Assembly (NCBI RefSeq): GCF_021134715.1
Contig: NC_060028.1
Coordinates: forward strand, 8,221,482 to 8,285,481
Direction of reading: 5' to 3'
Length of the DNA: 64,000 nucleotides
From: Daphnia pulex
Lineage: Eukaryota > Arthropoda > Branchiopoda > Diplostraca > Daphniidae
A model generated the notes under the pieces. That model saw only the letters and a list, made by a program, of their open reading frames with translations, ran no database searches and was not told where the DNA came from. Within the stretch, counting starts at the first letter, position 1; each line of letters opens with the position of its first letter. Positions 1 to 10,961 of the stretch are shown here, one piece after another. Position numbers and translations under genes: made by a program.

Positions 1-1650
1 CTGTTGCTTTTAAACGGTCGTGAAAAAACCCCCTTTCTCCACCATTAGTCTACTAGAAATCAACAAACAGCTAGAAATGGTATCCAATTTTTTGTTTTAA
101 TGTGGGAAACTAAATGTTTGCGTTTCTTTTTCTAAATTATATAGCGATAAATTCCCTTTGATAGGGTCTTGCCCACATTTCAAACATTTATGGAGTATGT
201 AGTTTCAACAGGAGAGAGGTGCGCAAAAGAAAAAAGCATGTCAGCACTGTTGCTGTGCGTACACAGTCTAACTTGATCATGTAAATCGTAATGCACTCAA
301 AAGTATCTAGTCCATTGGCTATTTCAATCCAATTAAGAAATGCCAGGCGCACTGCGTTTGTGTACGCGTTACATTCGTTTCTACCCCTCAAGGTGGTATT
401 GCGGAATAGTTGCCGATCGACGCTTACATGATCTCACCAGAGATGAAAAATAAAATCCCTGTGAAAATGTATAGAATCGAATTTTGTTTTACCTTCAAGA
501 CAAAGGGAATCGTAAAAAAATCTCAATTTTTATTGCTATTTTTTGTCCTTGAGGTTATCTAAGGTGTTATTTGAAGCGAGCCATTTCTTCCCATCATCCG
601 CAACTTTTTTTTATTCGTGGTACCATTGTTCCAACGTCTTGGAACCAAATCTTCTGTTGTTCATCAAGCGACACCTTCTTTGTAGTTTCCTTTTACGATA
701 TGATGAGTGTGCAGTTCTCACGATTCACGATTTCTCACCACTGTTACGTAACATGTGGAAAATCCCATTTTATACGACATCATGTCTATTTGATTTATGT
801 CGACAGCAAAAGCGGTATGAAAGGTTTGATGTTCTTCTGGTGATGTGAGCACAGGTTAATCGGGGTTAATCACTTTGTGTGCACCTGTCGTATAAACTTT
901 TATTCCTGTAGTCAGCCAACAAAGAATAAAGCTTAATCTTTCGTTTCATGGAGGTTTGCGGTCTTACGGGACGTCTATTTTTAATCCGCATTTCGCTAAG
1001 TAAATGCTATTTAAAACCAGTTTTACCTGTACATTCGGCCATGAACTACCCCAATTACCACATCTAAATTACCTTGAGACATTTCAAATGGAAAACCCCG
1101 TTCACTGGTTGTTAGGGAGTTTGCCAATCGTGTGCAGGCTTGGTTAGACGGTTTTATTTGGTTAGAAATGTATTCCGGTTTTTCCCCAAATAATTGACAG
1201 AATGACTCATTCGAATCGATGTCTTTCAAACGTCTACATGTTACAGAGCGCCTCTGGTGGACAATACTTTTAAATGCGCATGGCAACAAAATTGAATGCA
1301 CTGTAGTGGGCCTGTCTGTCAATATAGGGCTTGGTTTTAATCCGAACAAAAGGAGAAATTACGTTTTCCTAATCAGTTTACTGCGTATTTTTGTTTCCAA
1401 GGGACAGTGTAAAAGCAATATTGAAAGTCAGCAATAGTCAAGTTTGTAGCTTGCGACGCCCATAGTGGAATTGAAGGTAACAGGGATTGTCATCTCTTTT
1501 CTCAGTTTAGTTTCCATTAAATCAAATTATTTGTGTCATGAGGGTTAAGATGTTGTTGAGTTATTTTGCATTACCTAGAATTCTAGAAATCAAGTGACGC
1601 CCCTCACTTTCTTTAGTTTGCAAAAATGTTATCGTCTTGAATCCTCCCCC
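1..1650. other. Intergenic, no supported gene
   Basis: I see no gene here. Open frames are short, unsupported by splice structure and of biased composition (for example one overlapping pair at about 543-848). The stretch lies upstream of the cathepsin B gene and may hold its distal promoter. No tRNA-like or repeat structure stands out. Confidence 0.5.
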
Positions 1651-1681
1651 CTGGTACACGCGTTTCTTGGTTGTAAAGAAA

Positions 1682-1689
1682 ATATATAG
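1682..1689 (+). promoter_or_regulatory. TATA-like box, candidate cathepsin B promoter
   Basis: An ATATATAG motif lies about 150 bp before the cathepsin B start codon. A good acceptor (pyrimidine tract then CAG, ending at 1826) sits 9 bp before the ATG, so a short non-coding first exon probably starts around 1710-1720 and is spliced to it. The TATA call rests on sequence and position only. Confidence 0.25.
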
Positions 1690-1835
1690 TCAGTGTGTCT
1701 AAGACTCACACGAAGTCATTTGGAAGCTCTGAAAGTTCTGAATATGTTTATATTTGTAATAATTGATATATATGTTTTATTACATCACAAATTGATTTTA
1801 AAGTGAAATTTTCTTTTTCTTTCCAGAGTTTCACC

Positions 1836-3171
1836 ATGAAGACAGTTTTGTCTATTATCTTTGCTGTTGTACTGGTTACAAGCCAGGCCAAGAAGTTGAA
1901 GTCAAACAAGTATTTTAATCCTTTGTCAGATGAGTTTATCAATCACATAAATTCCATGAAATCAACATGGAAGGTAATATGACCCTTGTTTACTTACACT
2001 GTGTTTTGATGAATTACTTATGTTTCATCCTCCTAGGCTGGACGTAATTTTGGTAAAAACTTCCCGATGGGAGCCCTGACTCAAATGATGGGTGTACACC
2101 CAGATTCAAACTTGTACATGCCTCCATTGAAGAATGTCAGCCAGATGTTTAGTAACCAGGCTATTCCAGAGGCTTTTGATGCTCGGGAACAATGGCCAGA
2201 TTGCCCCACCATTCAAGAAATTAGAGATCAAGGCTCTTGTGGATCTTGCTGGGTAATTTTTTTTAATTTGCTGATTTTAATGTCTCTTAATTTTTCTATT
2301 TATATTGGTTTCAGGCCTTTGGAGCTGTAGAGGCCATGTCAGATCGTATTTGCATTCACTCAAAGGGAGAAGTAAATGCTCATCTCTCAGCCGAAAACTT
2401 GGTCAGCTGCTGCTACACATGTGGCTTTGGATGCAATGGTGGCTTCCCTGGTGCTGCTTGGAGCCACTGGGTTAAGAAGGGTATTGTCACTGGAGGCAAT
2501 TACAACTCAAGTCAAGTAAGTCGATATACTTAATTTTTAGGTGTGAATAATTACTGTTTTTCTGGCCATATATAGGGATGCCAACCGTACATTATTCCCG
2601 CATGTGAGCATCATACAACAGGTGATCGTCCACCTTGCTCAGAGGGAGGCGGTACCCCGAAATGCCTCAAGACTTGTGAAGATGGTTATACAGTCGATTA
2701 TACGCAAGATCTTCACTATGGTATGTCCGGTTTTATTCTCGTTCTCAATTCAAATTAACTAACAGAGCTTGTTTCCTAAAAATTAGGTGCTTCTTCTTAC
2801 TCTGTTCACAAACGTATGGAAGACATTCAGTTAGAGATTATGAACAATGGTCCAGTTGAAGGAGCTTTAACCGTTTACGAAGATTTTCCTACTTACAAAT
2901 CAGGTATGAAAGAATTAGGCCTTTTTTATAATCATTTTTTATCGCTATTCTGATCTCTCAATTAGGCGTTTACCAACACGTACATGGAAAAGCACTCGGC
3001 GGTCACGCCATCCGAATTCTTGGATGGGGCGTCGAGGAAGGTGTTCCATACTGGCTTATTGCCAACAGCTGGAATACCGACTGGGGTGATAATGGTTATA
3101 TCAAACTTCTTCGTGGGAAAGATCATTGTGGCATTGAAAGTCAGATCACAGCTGGTCTACCGAAACTCTGA
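1836..3171 (+). CDS. Cathepsin B-like cysteine protease (lysosomal/digestive)
   Basis: Papain-family (C1A) cysteine protease of the cathepsin B type, acting in lysosomes or secreted into the gut. Six exons: 1836-1973, 2037-2252, 2315-2515, 2576-2720, 2787-2903, 2966-3171; they sum to 1023 nt, 340 residues, the usual cathepsin B length. Residues 1-18 form a hydrophobic signal peptide ending near SQA. The propeptide follows and mature enzyme begins near [14 protein letters not shown]. The catalytic Cys is in QGSCGSCW, split from AFGAVEA by intron 2; the catalytic His is in [11 protein letters not shown] and the Asn in [13 protein letters not shown]. The occluding loop that gives cathepsin B its dipeptidyl-carboxypeptidase activity is present, with the His pair in [13 protein letters not shown]. 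All key residues are kept, so the enzyme should be active. Arthropods often have several cathepsin B paralogues, so one-to-one orthology is not claimed. Confidence 0.96.
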
Positions 3172-3306
3172 TTTTCTCTCAATATTACCTAAACGTTTAC
3201 AGTTTAAACATTCTTTCTGTTCACCTGTCTGCCTTATTTTTCCTTCCTTTTATTATTTCTTTTTTCCAATCGAAAATTAACTAGACTGTTTAGGTTTTTG
3301 AACAAA

Positions 3307-3312
3307 AATAAA
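3307..3312 (+). terminator. Polyadenylation signal of cathepsin B
   Basis: A canonical AATAAA lies 136 bp after the cathepsin B stop codon, in AT-rich sequence, the expected place for its 3' end. Confidence 0.6.
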
Positions 3313-4070
3313 TCGGTTTAGTTAAAATGATATCCTCCTAATCTTTATTGTTGCATTCCAACAATTGAAACTTAATTGGAAGTCCTTTTGGAATGAAAAG
3401 TAGCGTACTCGAATTATGTTGCACTGCAGTTTTACCATGTCTCTTCCGTTCTTTGTTATTGTTTCACAACAAAAATTTTTTTCTAATTCAAATTTCAAAT
3501 CTTTGGGAATTTGAATAAGATTGTCCTTTGTGACGCTAGATGGTGGTGGTACTATTATTGTTCTTAATAAAATGGCGAAAGGGGTGTGAAATTAAATTGT
3601 GAATGTCTTTTCTGCGCAAAATCAATCAATTATTAACATGTAAGCTCATTTTTATCATTCTAACTTCAAAGCAATATTTTTTATCTCTCACTGTGTACTT
3701 GATTAATTGTCTACTGTACTTGAAACTCTTTATAATTTATAATAAATTGGATCTGGGGAAGGCATCAATAATCAATATCTTGAAGATTTACCACAGGAAG
3801 TTAACCTGAAATATTATAATTAGCCTAAAAATTAAATGACAGAAGAAACTATTATGCTTTGAAAGACATAGCTTGCATTATTACCTTGATTTCTATTGTC
3901 ACAAGCACCTAGGTGCTAGGTCACACAAAAACTTCAGCTGAAACATTAAGTCTGAAAGCAACAAGAACCATTAGCTATAGGTTGTGTTATCTATTAATTA
4001 AAAACGGTCCAATAACTTACCTAAAAAATCTTAATCTAAATTTGTTTAGATCCTGTGTTCTGTTTGGTGT
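3313..4070. other. AT-rich intergenic, nothing supported
   Basis: AT-rich sequence between cathepsin B and the next coding-like segment. The few open frames are short and made of low-complexity AT codons. I see no gene or repeat. Confidence 0.5.
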
Positions 4071-4073
4071 AAC

Positions 4074-4613
4074 TTAGGACCAGACGAAGCCAGACAAGCT
4101 ATTGCATTCCAAAGCTGCTCTCCAATTATCAATGGCCATCGAACCTACAGAAAAAAAGAAATTGTTATTACAAGCTAAAATGTTCATACAGGTAAATATT
4201 AATTTAATTAGATGCCCAGTCCCTGGAGTGAGGATCAAATGAGCCAGGAACATGCTGCTGTTGTGAGACAGGGTAGTGTGGAACGGATTTGTCATCATCA
4301 TCATTTGTGATTGACTTAATGCTTGTTGTTGCCTTGTAGTATACGTAGCCTAGTAGTGTCCACAATGAATAGAACACATTCTGAATAACTGGCAGGTTGT
4401 CCTTACCAGCTGAGGGTGTTTTCCCTTTCAGCAATCCACTGTCCAGCACTGTTGCCCAGGTGCTGAAACGTCTGGAATCACTTGCAGACAACGGATATCT
4501 GTCTCGAGTGCCTTCTCCTTTAGTGGCGTTCAATATCACCTTGGGGATTTCGTCTTTAGTGATGTGTGATGCTGCATGGTGGCTTTTTGATGAAATTTTG
4601 CATGGAGAATATT
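4074..4613 (-). CDS. Unresolved coding-like minus-strand segment, partial
   Basis: I do not recognise this. The minus strand is open from about 4613 to a TAA at 4204. The translation looks protein-like: a polar stretch containing DEIPKVILNATKGEGTRDRY, one hydrophobic segment (VIQNVFYSLWTLLGYVYY), an acidic run NDDDDK and a hydrophilic tail ending RDWASN. No ATG opens this frame, so an upstream exon would be needed. A good donor-like GTAAGG lies inside it near 4413. A strong acceptor (long T tract then TGTAG) at about 4150 precedes a second short open segment ending at 4074, so alternative ends are possible. The plus strand of the same DNA is also open (4397-4615) and ends in a GTGAGT donor at 4616. 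Which strand is coding is not settled. Confidence 0.35.
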
Positions 4614-4842
4614 ACGTGAGTACCAAAGTTATTTGTTACCTTTGTTTGCCAGTTCTTTCAATTGAATGTCAACGAGCTAGATCGGACATTGTTTTCATGT
4701 TACTGTTGAACGTTTCTTCTTTCTGACGCTAGACAGCATAGCAGCATAGCTTTTGATCATTTTCCACTCAGTTTAAATACCCTTGCGCAATGCTACTTCA
4801 AAAAAATTTTTGGTGATAACTGTCAGTTTCTGTTTCAGCAAC

Positions 4843-5227
4843 AAAGCTCACTTGTTAGATTTTTAATTATGTGTATTTTTTTCTACTTCCGGTTTTCTCT
4901 TTTCAGTCAATAGTTCAGTAAATATTCATTCGACGTACAAAATAACCACATATTCGTGATCCTCGTCAAATTTGTGGTAAAGTTCATGTTTTGTTTTGTA
5001 CGTTTTCGTACTTCCGGTTTTGAAAGTTTTCCTGAACTATATAGTTCAGGAAAATTCTCGATTTTGGCCAAAATCTGGATTTCGTTTAAATCACATCTAA
5101 TCGACCCCAAATTTCATGGAGATCACGAATATCTGGTTTATTTTGTCGGCAGCCCGATGGTTGAGGCGCTATCGTCTACTTCCGGTATACTTCCGGAAAA
5201 TTTGCATAAAACTAGCAAGTGAGCTTT
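4843..5227. mobile_element. MITE-like hairpin element with terminal inverted repeats
   Basis: A 385-bp non-coding element that is one large imperfect inverted repeat. The outer ends pair over 16 bp with one mismatch (AAAGCTCACTTGTTAG at 4843-4858 against CTAGCAAGTGAGCTTT at 5212-5227). A second pair of arms, about 43 bp, lies at 4934-4977 and 5104-5146 (shared core ATATTCGTGAT). The centre is a perfect palindrome at 5027-5054. This is the structure of a foldback MITE moved by a DNA transposase in trans. I found no clear target-site duplication, so the family is unknown and the exact ends may be off by a few bases. Confidence 0.6.
5027..5054. repeat. 28-bp perfect palindrome at the hairpin centre
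   Basis: The sequence reads the same on both strands over 28 bp (half-site TTTTCCTGAACTAT, no spacer). It sits almost exactly midway between the terminal repeats of the surrounding element. Confidence 0.9.
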
Positions 5228-5554
5228 ATTCTCTGTGCAATTCTTAAGACTCCATGCCAAGTTAAGTAAACAGAAATGGTCTTTTTGATTACTTTTGTGA
5301 CTTTTTTGACTATCTAAGACCGGTCCTTTAGATAGTGGGTTTTGGACGTGTCAAATAGATGGCGTGAAAGAAGAATCTTGTGTTGATATGTGCTTATGGC
5401 GGCTCGTTGTCAACAGTTCAGCTACAGCTATTTTCTTCAAAAATTACCAATGAATTCGTTGGTAAATTGTATATATTTCGTGTGCAGTTTGTTGGGCATG
5501 TGTTCTTCTCCGTACATGGGTTTAATAACCTTAATATTTCTCATTCATTTCCAG

Positions 5555-6300
5555 GAGAAAATGTGAAAGGGGCATGCAGCCTAGAGCCTACTGTCAACTA
5601 TATTGTGTTGTAAATCCTGGGATCCTACTGAATGTGTCATCCAAATGTCAGAGGTAACACATCCAACACTAGCTTAATCAAGTATTGCTGAACTATATAT
5701 TGTTCTCATTTTTTATTAGGATTCATCATAATTATCGACTGATTCTATTAGACTTGCTAGATCACCAACCCCAGCATGGACCAATCTCTAATTCCATCTT
5801 CTAGAGAACCTTGGATAACTGATTGGTAGTTTAGTGTGTAAGTTTACTTGTCATGTCACCAAACTTTCTTTGTTGCCGTCTAATATGTATTTAAAGTATT
5901 TTTCTGCACTAACATCTATCTAATAGCACATTGATGACACAAATTCTAAACAAGGTGACTTAATTTAATATTTTTTATTTCTTAGGTTTCAAATTTTGCA
6001 TGACAGACTTTATGAGAAGTCTTTGAAGAAAAAGGACAATATTACAGTCAACAAGGTCCTTGGTTTGGTAACCCGTTGGCTACTACCCTTGAATATCCCT
6101 TTTTACTTCCTTAAACAGGCCCTCTTGATTTGAGGTATTGCTTTCTTTCACTGAAATCTAATTTAAAGTTATTGTCATCCTAATAAATGTTCATTCTGCC
6201 AACAGGGTAACTCCTTCGCTACTTATCATGGACTTCATCCATTGGTGAAAACTGATAAGAGAAAGCTGTAGCTACTTCAAGACTGATAGTTGTCAGATGT
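5555..6300 (+). ncRNA. Possible spliced non-coding transcript
   Basis: Four exon-like blocks with good plus-strand splice sites: 5555-5653 (CCAG before, GTAACA after), 5720-5837 (TTATTAG before, GTAAGT after), 5986-6067 (TTCTTAG before, GTAACC after) and from 6206 (AACAG before). They carry stops in all frames when joined, so no protein is indicated. The donor at 4616 could be an upstream exon of the same transcript, with the hairpin element in its intron. No C/D or H/ACA snoRNA could be recognised in the introns. Evidence is splice-site consensus alone. Confidence 0.28.
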
Positions 6301-6309
6301 CTAAGCTGG

Positions 6310-6990
6310 AAGCCTACTATGGTTAATCGCTCTCGTAATAACTGTTCCTCTCCCTGTCTTTATTGACTGTATGTGTGAGTTTCAAAAGCAGTTTATCACC
6401 CCAATGAGACAAAAGGAGTTTGTTTTATTTGGGTATAAATTGCTTTGAAATTTGCACAGAACAACATTTGTCTTGTACCGGACGCTTTGTTTATTAAATT
6501 TCTTTCATTTTGACTGAAAACACGAGTTAATTCAATTAAGTTTAATTACTTTAACTTAATTGATTTAAATTAAATGTTATTTAATTAACTTACATGACTA
6601 AATTTACGTTATTTAATTAATTTGATTTTAAATATAGGAATATTTCTTTTTCTTCTATTTCATTAAATAAAATATTTGGTTTTATAAAATTGGATGTGTT
6701 TGTATTTATTATAACATTTCACATATAATTGTGAAAAATATCAAGTATAACCTTCCAACGCACATCGAAATATTGCAAGTTAACTTTGACACACCATTAT
6801 TTAAGATATATACGGGTGAGGATGATATCAGGAAGCACAACTGCTGTTTTAACAAACATCGGATTGCAACATGCCACAATGGATAACGAAACAGCTTAAG
6901 GTTACTACAATCACATACTATATGGATATAATATTTTTTTATCAACCCGAATTGCACTGCCACAGTAACTTGATAAAACCAACAACAGCT
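6310..6990. other. Very AT-rich spacer
   Basis: Strongly AT-rich, with many TTAATTAA-like runs around 6520-6640. I see no gene. Confidence 0.5.
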
Positions 6991-7057
6991 ATTTCAGGAT
7001 AACACCAGCATCATAACTTCAGGTTCAGCTACTACAACGATCGCAGCAAAATTCAGG

Positions 7058-7117
7058 AAAGCAACAGCTTGAACAGGAGTCGGACTGCAAAACCGCTGCA
7101 CATTTCCGTCGAAACCT
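7058..7117 (-). repeat. Exon-like repeat family A, copy 1
   Basis: Minus-strand segment that follows a TTCTTATAG acceptor, begins GTTTCGACGG and contains TGTGCAGCGGTTTTGCAG. The last motif recurs in three further copies upstream on the minus strand. Confidence 0.55.
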
Positions 7118-8220
7118 ATAAGAAAAAACAGGGATATTATACTAGATAGACAGAAACACCATAAATTTTCTTTTAACGTTTTCTTAGTAAAATAGACGAG
7201 GATCTGCTCGTAAAGCAAGGTACTATCACTAATTTCCTGAGTCAGTTTGAAGTTAATCTTTTGACAGAACACAACATTTCAATAAAAAACTAGACACTTC
7301 CCAAGTCGCAAATAATATCTCAGGCAAATTACCATTTCTTTTTCTGGCAGCTTTGCTACAAGTCTTACTTCTCCAATTCTTGATAACAAAAACGGCATGC
7401 AGAAGATTGATGATCACGTCGTCACCAAGACCTGTTGGTAAAAAGAAAAATCATTATTTTAAACCTAAACCAGCTGAAAAAACAACATGTAATAAAAAGA
7501 AGTCAAATTTAAATTATATCCGAGCAGCAACAAATGTTTAAAATATTAAGAAAAAGTTGCATCAGAAGTTTTGGAAAAGGGAATACAATGTTCTAGTTAG
7601 ATGAAAATAATTACAATTCAGCGACAGCTAGTTGAGCAAGCAAGTATCTTTTCAGAAAAACTCTTAACCCACTAGGATATTTTAATTAGACTTGGTGATA
7701 CTTCCCCTGTTACAACCCAATATAACAACCAAATTACCTTTTCAAGATGTCTTCATTGATGTTTCATTTCAGAATAACCACCCTTGTTGACTGCTTCAAG
7801 GACATGCAGCTCAACTCAACTTGGACTCACTTTCACCAGCTGGCTGCAACAAACCAACTACATGACAGCAATGAAGCTCAGACTGACAAATATTCTATCG
7901 CTGTTCTTCTCCATCTTCTACAGCATTTAAACAAAGGTGTATGTTAATCACTTGTACATTCAGTAATCCTTATGAACTAAAAACTAAATTACCTTTGAGA
8001 AGTAGAATGTTGAAGTCGACCGCATTGATCACGAACAATGTGACACTGTCCAGAGAAAATGAAGTCAGGTCAGTGGCATAAATTTCAATGTTGCCAACAT
8101 CAGGCACTTGGTCCATGAAAAAAAAAGTAAAGCCAACATGACTACTACAAAAAAAAACAATTATTTCTTCAATTAAAAATAATTAATTTCCCATTGCATG
8201 CCAGTCGGCACAAGCACATT

Positions 8221-8308
8221 ATTAACACATCTGTCCTGGAAAACCACTGCACACAAACAGCCACAACAAGACAGCTCAAACATCAAACTGACCATGGAAA
8301 CCATAAGT
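8221..8308 (-). repeat. Exon-like repeat family A, copy 2
   Basis: Minus-strand segment beginning GTTTCCATGGTCAG and containing GTGTGCAGTGGTTTTCCAG. The core lies about 1.15 kb from copy 1. Confidence 0.55.
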
Positions 8309-8790
8309 AGAACAAAATATTAAAGTTTAACCTTCTTACAATCATAAAATAAATGGTTCGAACTTCAAATACTCAAAAATTGAGGCAATTTTACACTTAA
8401 GATAAAATGGTTTAACTTGAGGGAAATATAAAGATGGCCTAAGATCATCACATCATGACTACTTCATTTAAGCTTAAAGAATGAAGGGAATTTCAATTTC
8501 TGTTTGGTTAAAAAAAGTGACAAATCTGTACGGGCCTGGGCCGGTATGTCCCACATCCCATTATGGCATTATTACTATTTCAGATTTCCTACTTCCATCA
8601 CAATGTTGTCTTGCAATGTAGTTGAGACCCTCTATAAGAAAACCTTCATTAAACGGCAGCGATCACTTAACGCAATGAAAAGCTAGGACTTCCCCAGGCT
8701 GTTAATAGAACTATGAAAACTCAATTAGAAATTACTATCAAAGAACCGTTATTAAAGAACTATTAGAAATTTAACCATGCAAGTACAAGT

Positions 8791-8942
8791 GAAAAGCCAT
8801 AATACCCAAAAGTTTACCACACAAAATATTCAATTTTAATAACCTTAAGGAATAAAGGCAGTAATTATTACCATTTATAAGACACAATGTCAGAAAGTTG
8901 CCTGCAATGGCCTTCTCGAACAGCGTCTCCATAGAAAAAGAT
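8791..8942 (-). repeat. Repeat family B, copy 1
   Basis: Contains, on the + strand, TACCATTTATAAGACACAAT and CGAACAGCGTCTCCATAGAA. Both the exon-like part and the AT-rich flank match a second copy at 10280-10465. Confidence 0.55.
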
Positions 8943-8991
8943 TATGATGTGAGAGAAGTCTCAGGCGTTCATCATCCATCTCAGGGCATCT

Positions 8992-9053
8992 CAACTGAAT
9001 TACTGCAAAACCACTGCACACCAGGCAACACCATTAAGCTCAAACTGAACAAG
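8992..9053 (-). repeat. Exon-like repeat family A, copy 3
   Basis: Minus-strand segment after a TTTTGTAG acceptor, beginning GGTTTCTTGTTCAG and containing GGTGTGCAGTGGTTTTGCAG. Its intronic flank (AAACAAATAGAAATTAATAA on the + strand at about 9063) is also shared with copy 4. Confidence 0.6.
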
Positions 9054-9464
9054 AAACCCTACAAAACAAATAGAAATTAATAAACCAATGATTTTTTTTA
9101 AATATTAAAAGAAAAACAAAGGAATGTTCTACTTAATAAGAATTTTTTTCATCTCTTCACAAGCTGACTTTTTTCACAAGTTGTCTCATTTAGAAGCAGA
9201 GTATACAACAAACCTATATTAAAAGTTAAGTGTACTGGTTAGGTTAGCTACCAAAATTTAGTTACAAGACAAAAATTAAATTAAACTTTCCATCCAGCAT
9301 TACCTCAACATGGGTACAGGTAGCAAGAGAACACACAAACAAGATGCCAGGCAACACCAACTATTTTGCACAACAGCTCAACTCTGCATGGACACCAACA
9401 TGGTAAATTGAAGTCTGATGTTGAACTGACTCTGCAAGTCTACTTAAGATCCATTTCAGCACAA

Positions 9465-9550
9465 CTCTATCAGAAAATGACTGCCACACCATTGCACACC
9501 AGACATCAACACCATTTTCAGCTCTAACACCAGACTGACTAAGGAATCTT
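9465..9550 (-). repeat. Exon-like repeat family A, copy 4
   Basis: Minus-strand segment containing GGTGTGCAATGGTGTGGCAG, with an intronic flank matching copy 3 (ACAAAACAAAAGAAAATTAA on the + strand near 9551). It lies about 480 bp from copy 3. Confidence 0.55.
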
Positions 9551-10279
9551 ACAAAACAAAAGAAAATTAATAAACCAAGAACATTTTAAAACAAATCGAT
9601 AGAGATTTAGTGTTAAAAAAATTACTACTTTTCACAAGCTGATAAAAATAATTCCACAAAGGCTCTTATTTTAAGCAGTTGGTAGTTGTAGATCAAGAAT
9701 TTTATGCCCAACTCAAGTAAATTCTAAGCGAAGAACAAATGCAGACTACAATTTAAGCGAAGAACAAATACAGACTACAATTTAAGCAAAATACTAACAC
9801 TGAAGTAATCTCTTAAGAAAATTTTTACCATTTCAGATTTCCCAATTTCTTCACATTTTCATCTCACAAGACGATACATCACAGGCATCTTGTTGACTTG
9901 GCACTGCACATTGAGATAAATCTCCATCAACCTGTAACAAAATAAATTAGATTAGTAAAGAATAATAGACTTTTCAAATCATTAATAACTAAAATGCATG
10001 TCTTCACAAGCTCAGTTCAAATGCAGCTCATTGAAAAATTTACAAATCGAATAGCACAAAATAGGTCATGCAACTGACGTGCTGCTTTGAATTACCAATG
10101 TAAGAAATGAAAATCACAGAATTTTGATGTGGAAACAAAGTCTTAGTATTATTAACTTATTCAAAATTATTACTTGTACTGTTCTAAAGAACTTTACCAT
10201 GTGAGGAAACGTGCAACATGCAGCAAGAGACGACATTTTGAACAAGTGGGCAACAGGCATGGCCACATGGAATTAGCTA

Positions 10280-10465
10280 GTATAAATTTAAGGCCATGTT
10301 ACCCAAAAATGTATGCCAAAACCCAAAAATGCCCCCCCTAAAAAAACATTAACATTAAGAATAAAAGCAGGAATTACCTTTTTTATGAAGAACAATGTCA
10401 GGAAAGAAAGTACCCCGCAACGACTAACGTGACCACCCTCGAACAGCGTCTCGATAGAAAAGAAC
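10280..10465 (-). repeat. Repeat family B, copy 2
   Basis: Contains, on the + strand, ATTACCTTTTTTATGAAGAA and CGAACAGCGTCTCGATAGAA, clearly related to 8791-8942 and about 1.5 kb from it. The shared part includes a minus-strand donor site. Confidence 0.55.
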
Positions 10466-10950
10466 TTTAGAGGTTAGTCGCCCCAACACCTTTGATGACC
10501 CCTCCCCTAATACCAACACACTGTGGCTAAATAGTTCGATCCCTAAACACACTGAAATATTTAGCCACCTAGTGACAGCCCTTAGCGTCCACGGACGACT
10601 AGAGTCCCTCTGATGGTCAAATGCCAAACTTCTTCAACCTTTGGTTCTCGACCGCGATCGACAGATTGTCAACAAAACTTTCTTATCAGAAATTCAGAAT
10701 GTATGTGTTTTAAAAAAAGAAAAATTCCTACAATTGACATTTATTTCTCAATTTCTGCGGTCTCATATTCCCATGGTTATTTTTACCTAAAAAAATTAAT
10801 GGTTGTAGTACGCGGCATCACCTAGACCAGAATAAATTTCTCTAACCTCTTTGATGGCTTCCCTGACAGACGATTTTTTAAAAAGTAGTCCAACAACAAT
10901 TAACATGAGCAAACAAGACAATATATTTTGAGAGTAGCTGCAGTGACGAT

Positions 10951-10956
10951 TTTATT
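10951..10956 (-). terminator. Polyadenylation signal of NAA25
   Basis: AATAAA on the minus strand only 5 bp after the NAA25 stop codon, implying a very short 3' untranslated region if it is used. Confidence 0.5.
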
Positions 10957-10961
10957 TTGTA

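Larger units (their letters stand above)
6995..10470 (-). ncRNA. Block of tandemly repeated exon-like units, possible minus-strand lncRNA
   Basis: On the minus strand this region holds a series of segments flanked by good splice signals. Acceptors include those reading TTCTTATAG at about 7118, CCAACAG at 7432, TTCTTATAG at 8631 and TTTTGTAG near 9060. Donors reading GTAAT or GTAAA occur near 7333, 7743, 7990, 8558, 8870, 9826, 10195 and 10376. Several segments are diverged copies of each other (listed as separate repeats). The reading frames of the copies are not kept in common and contain stops, which argues against a protein. The picture is a multi-exon non-coding transcript that grew by tandem duplication. 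Transcription itself is not shown by the sequence. Confidence 0.35.

Noticed and set aside
5654-5985. Possible intronic C/D snoRNAs (TGATGA-like box near 5930)
   Set aside because: No matching D box and terminal stem at a proper distance; introns are too short.
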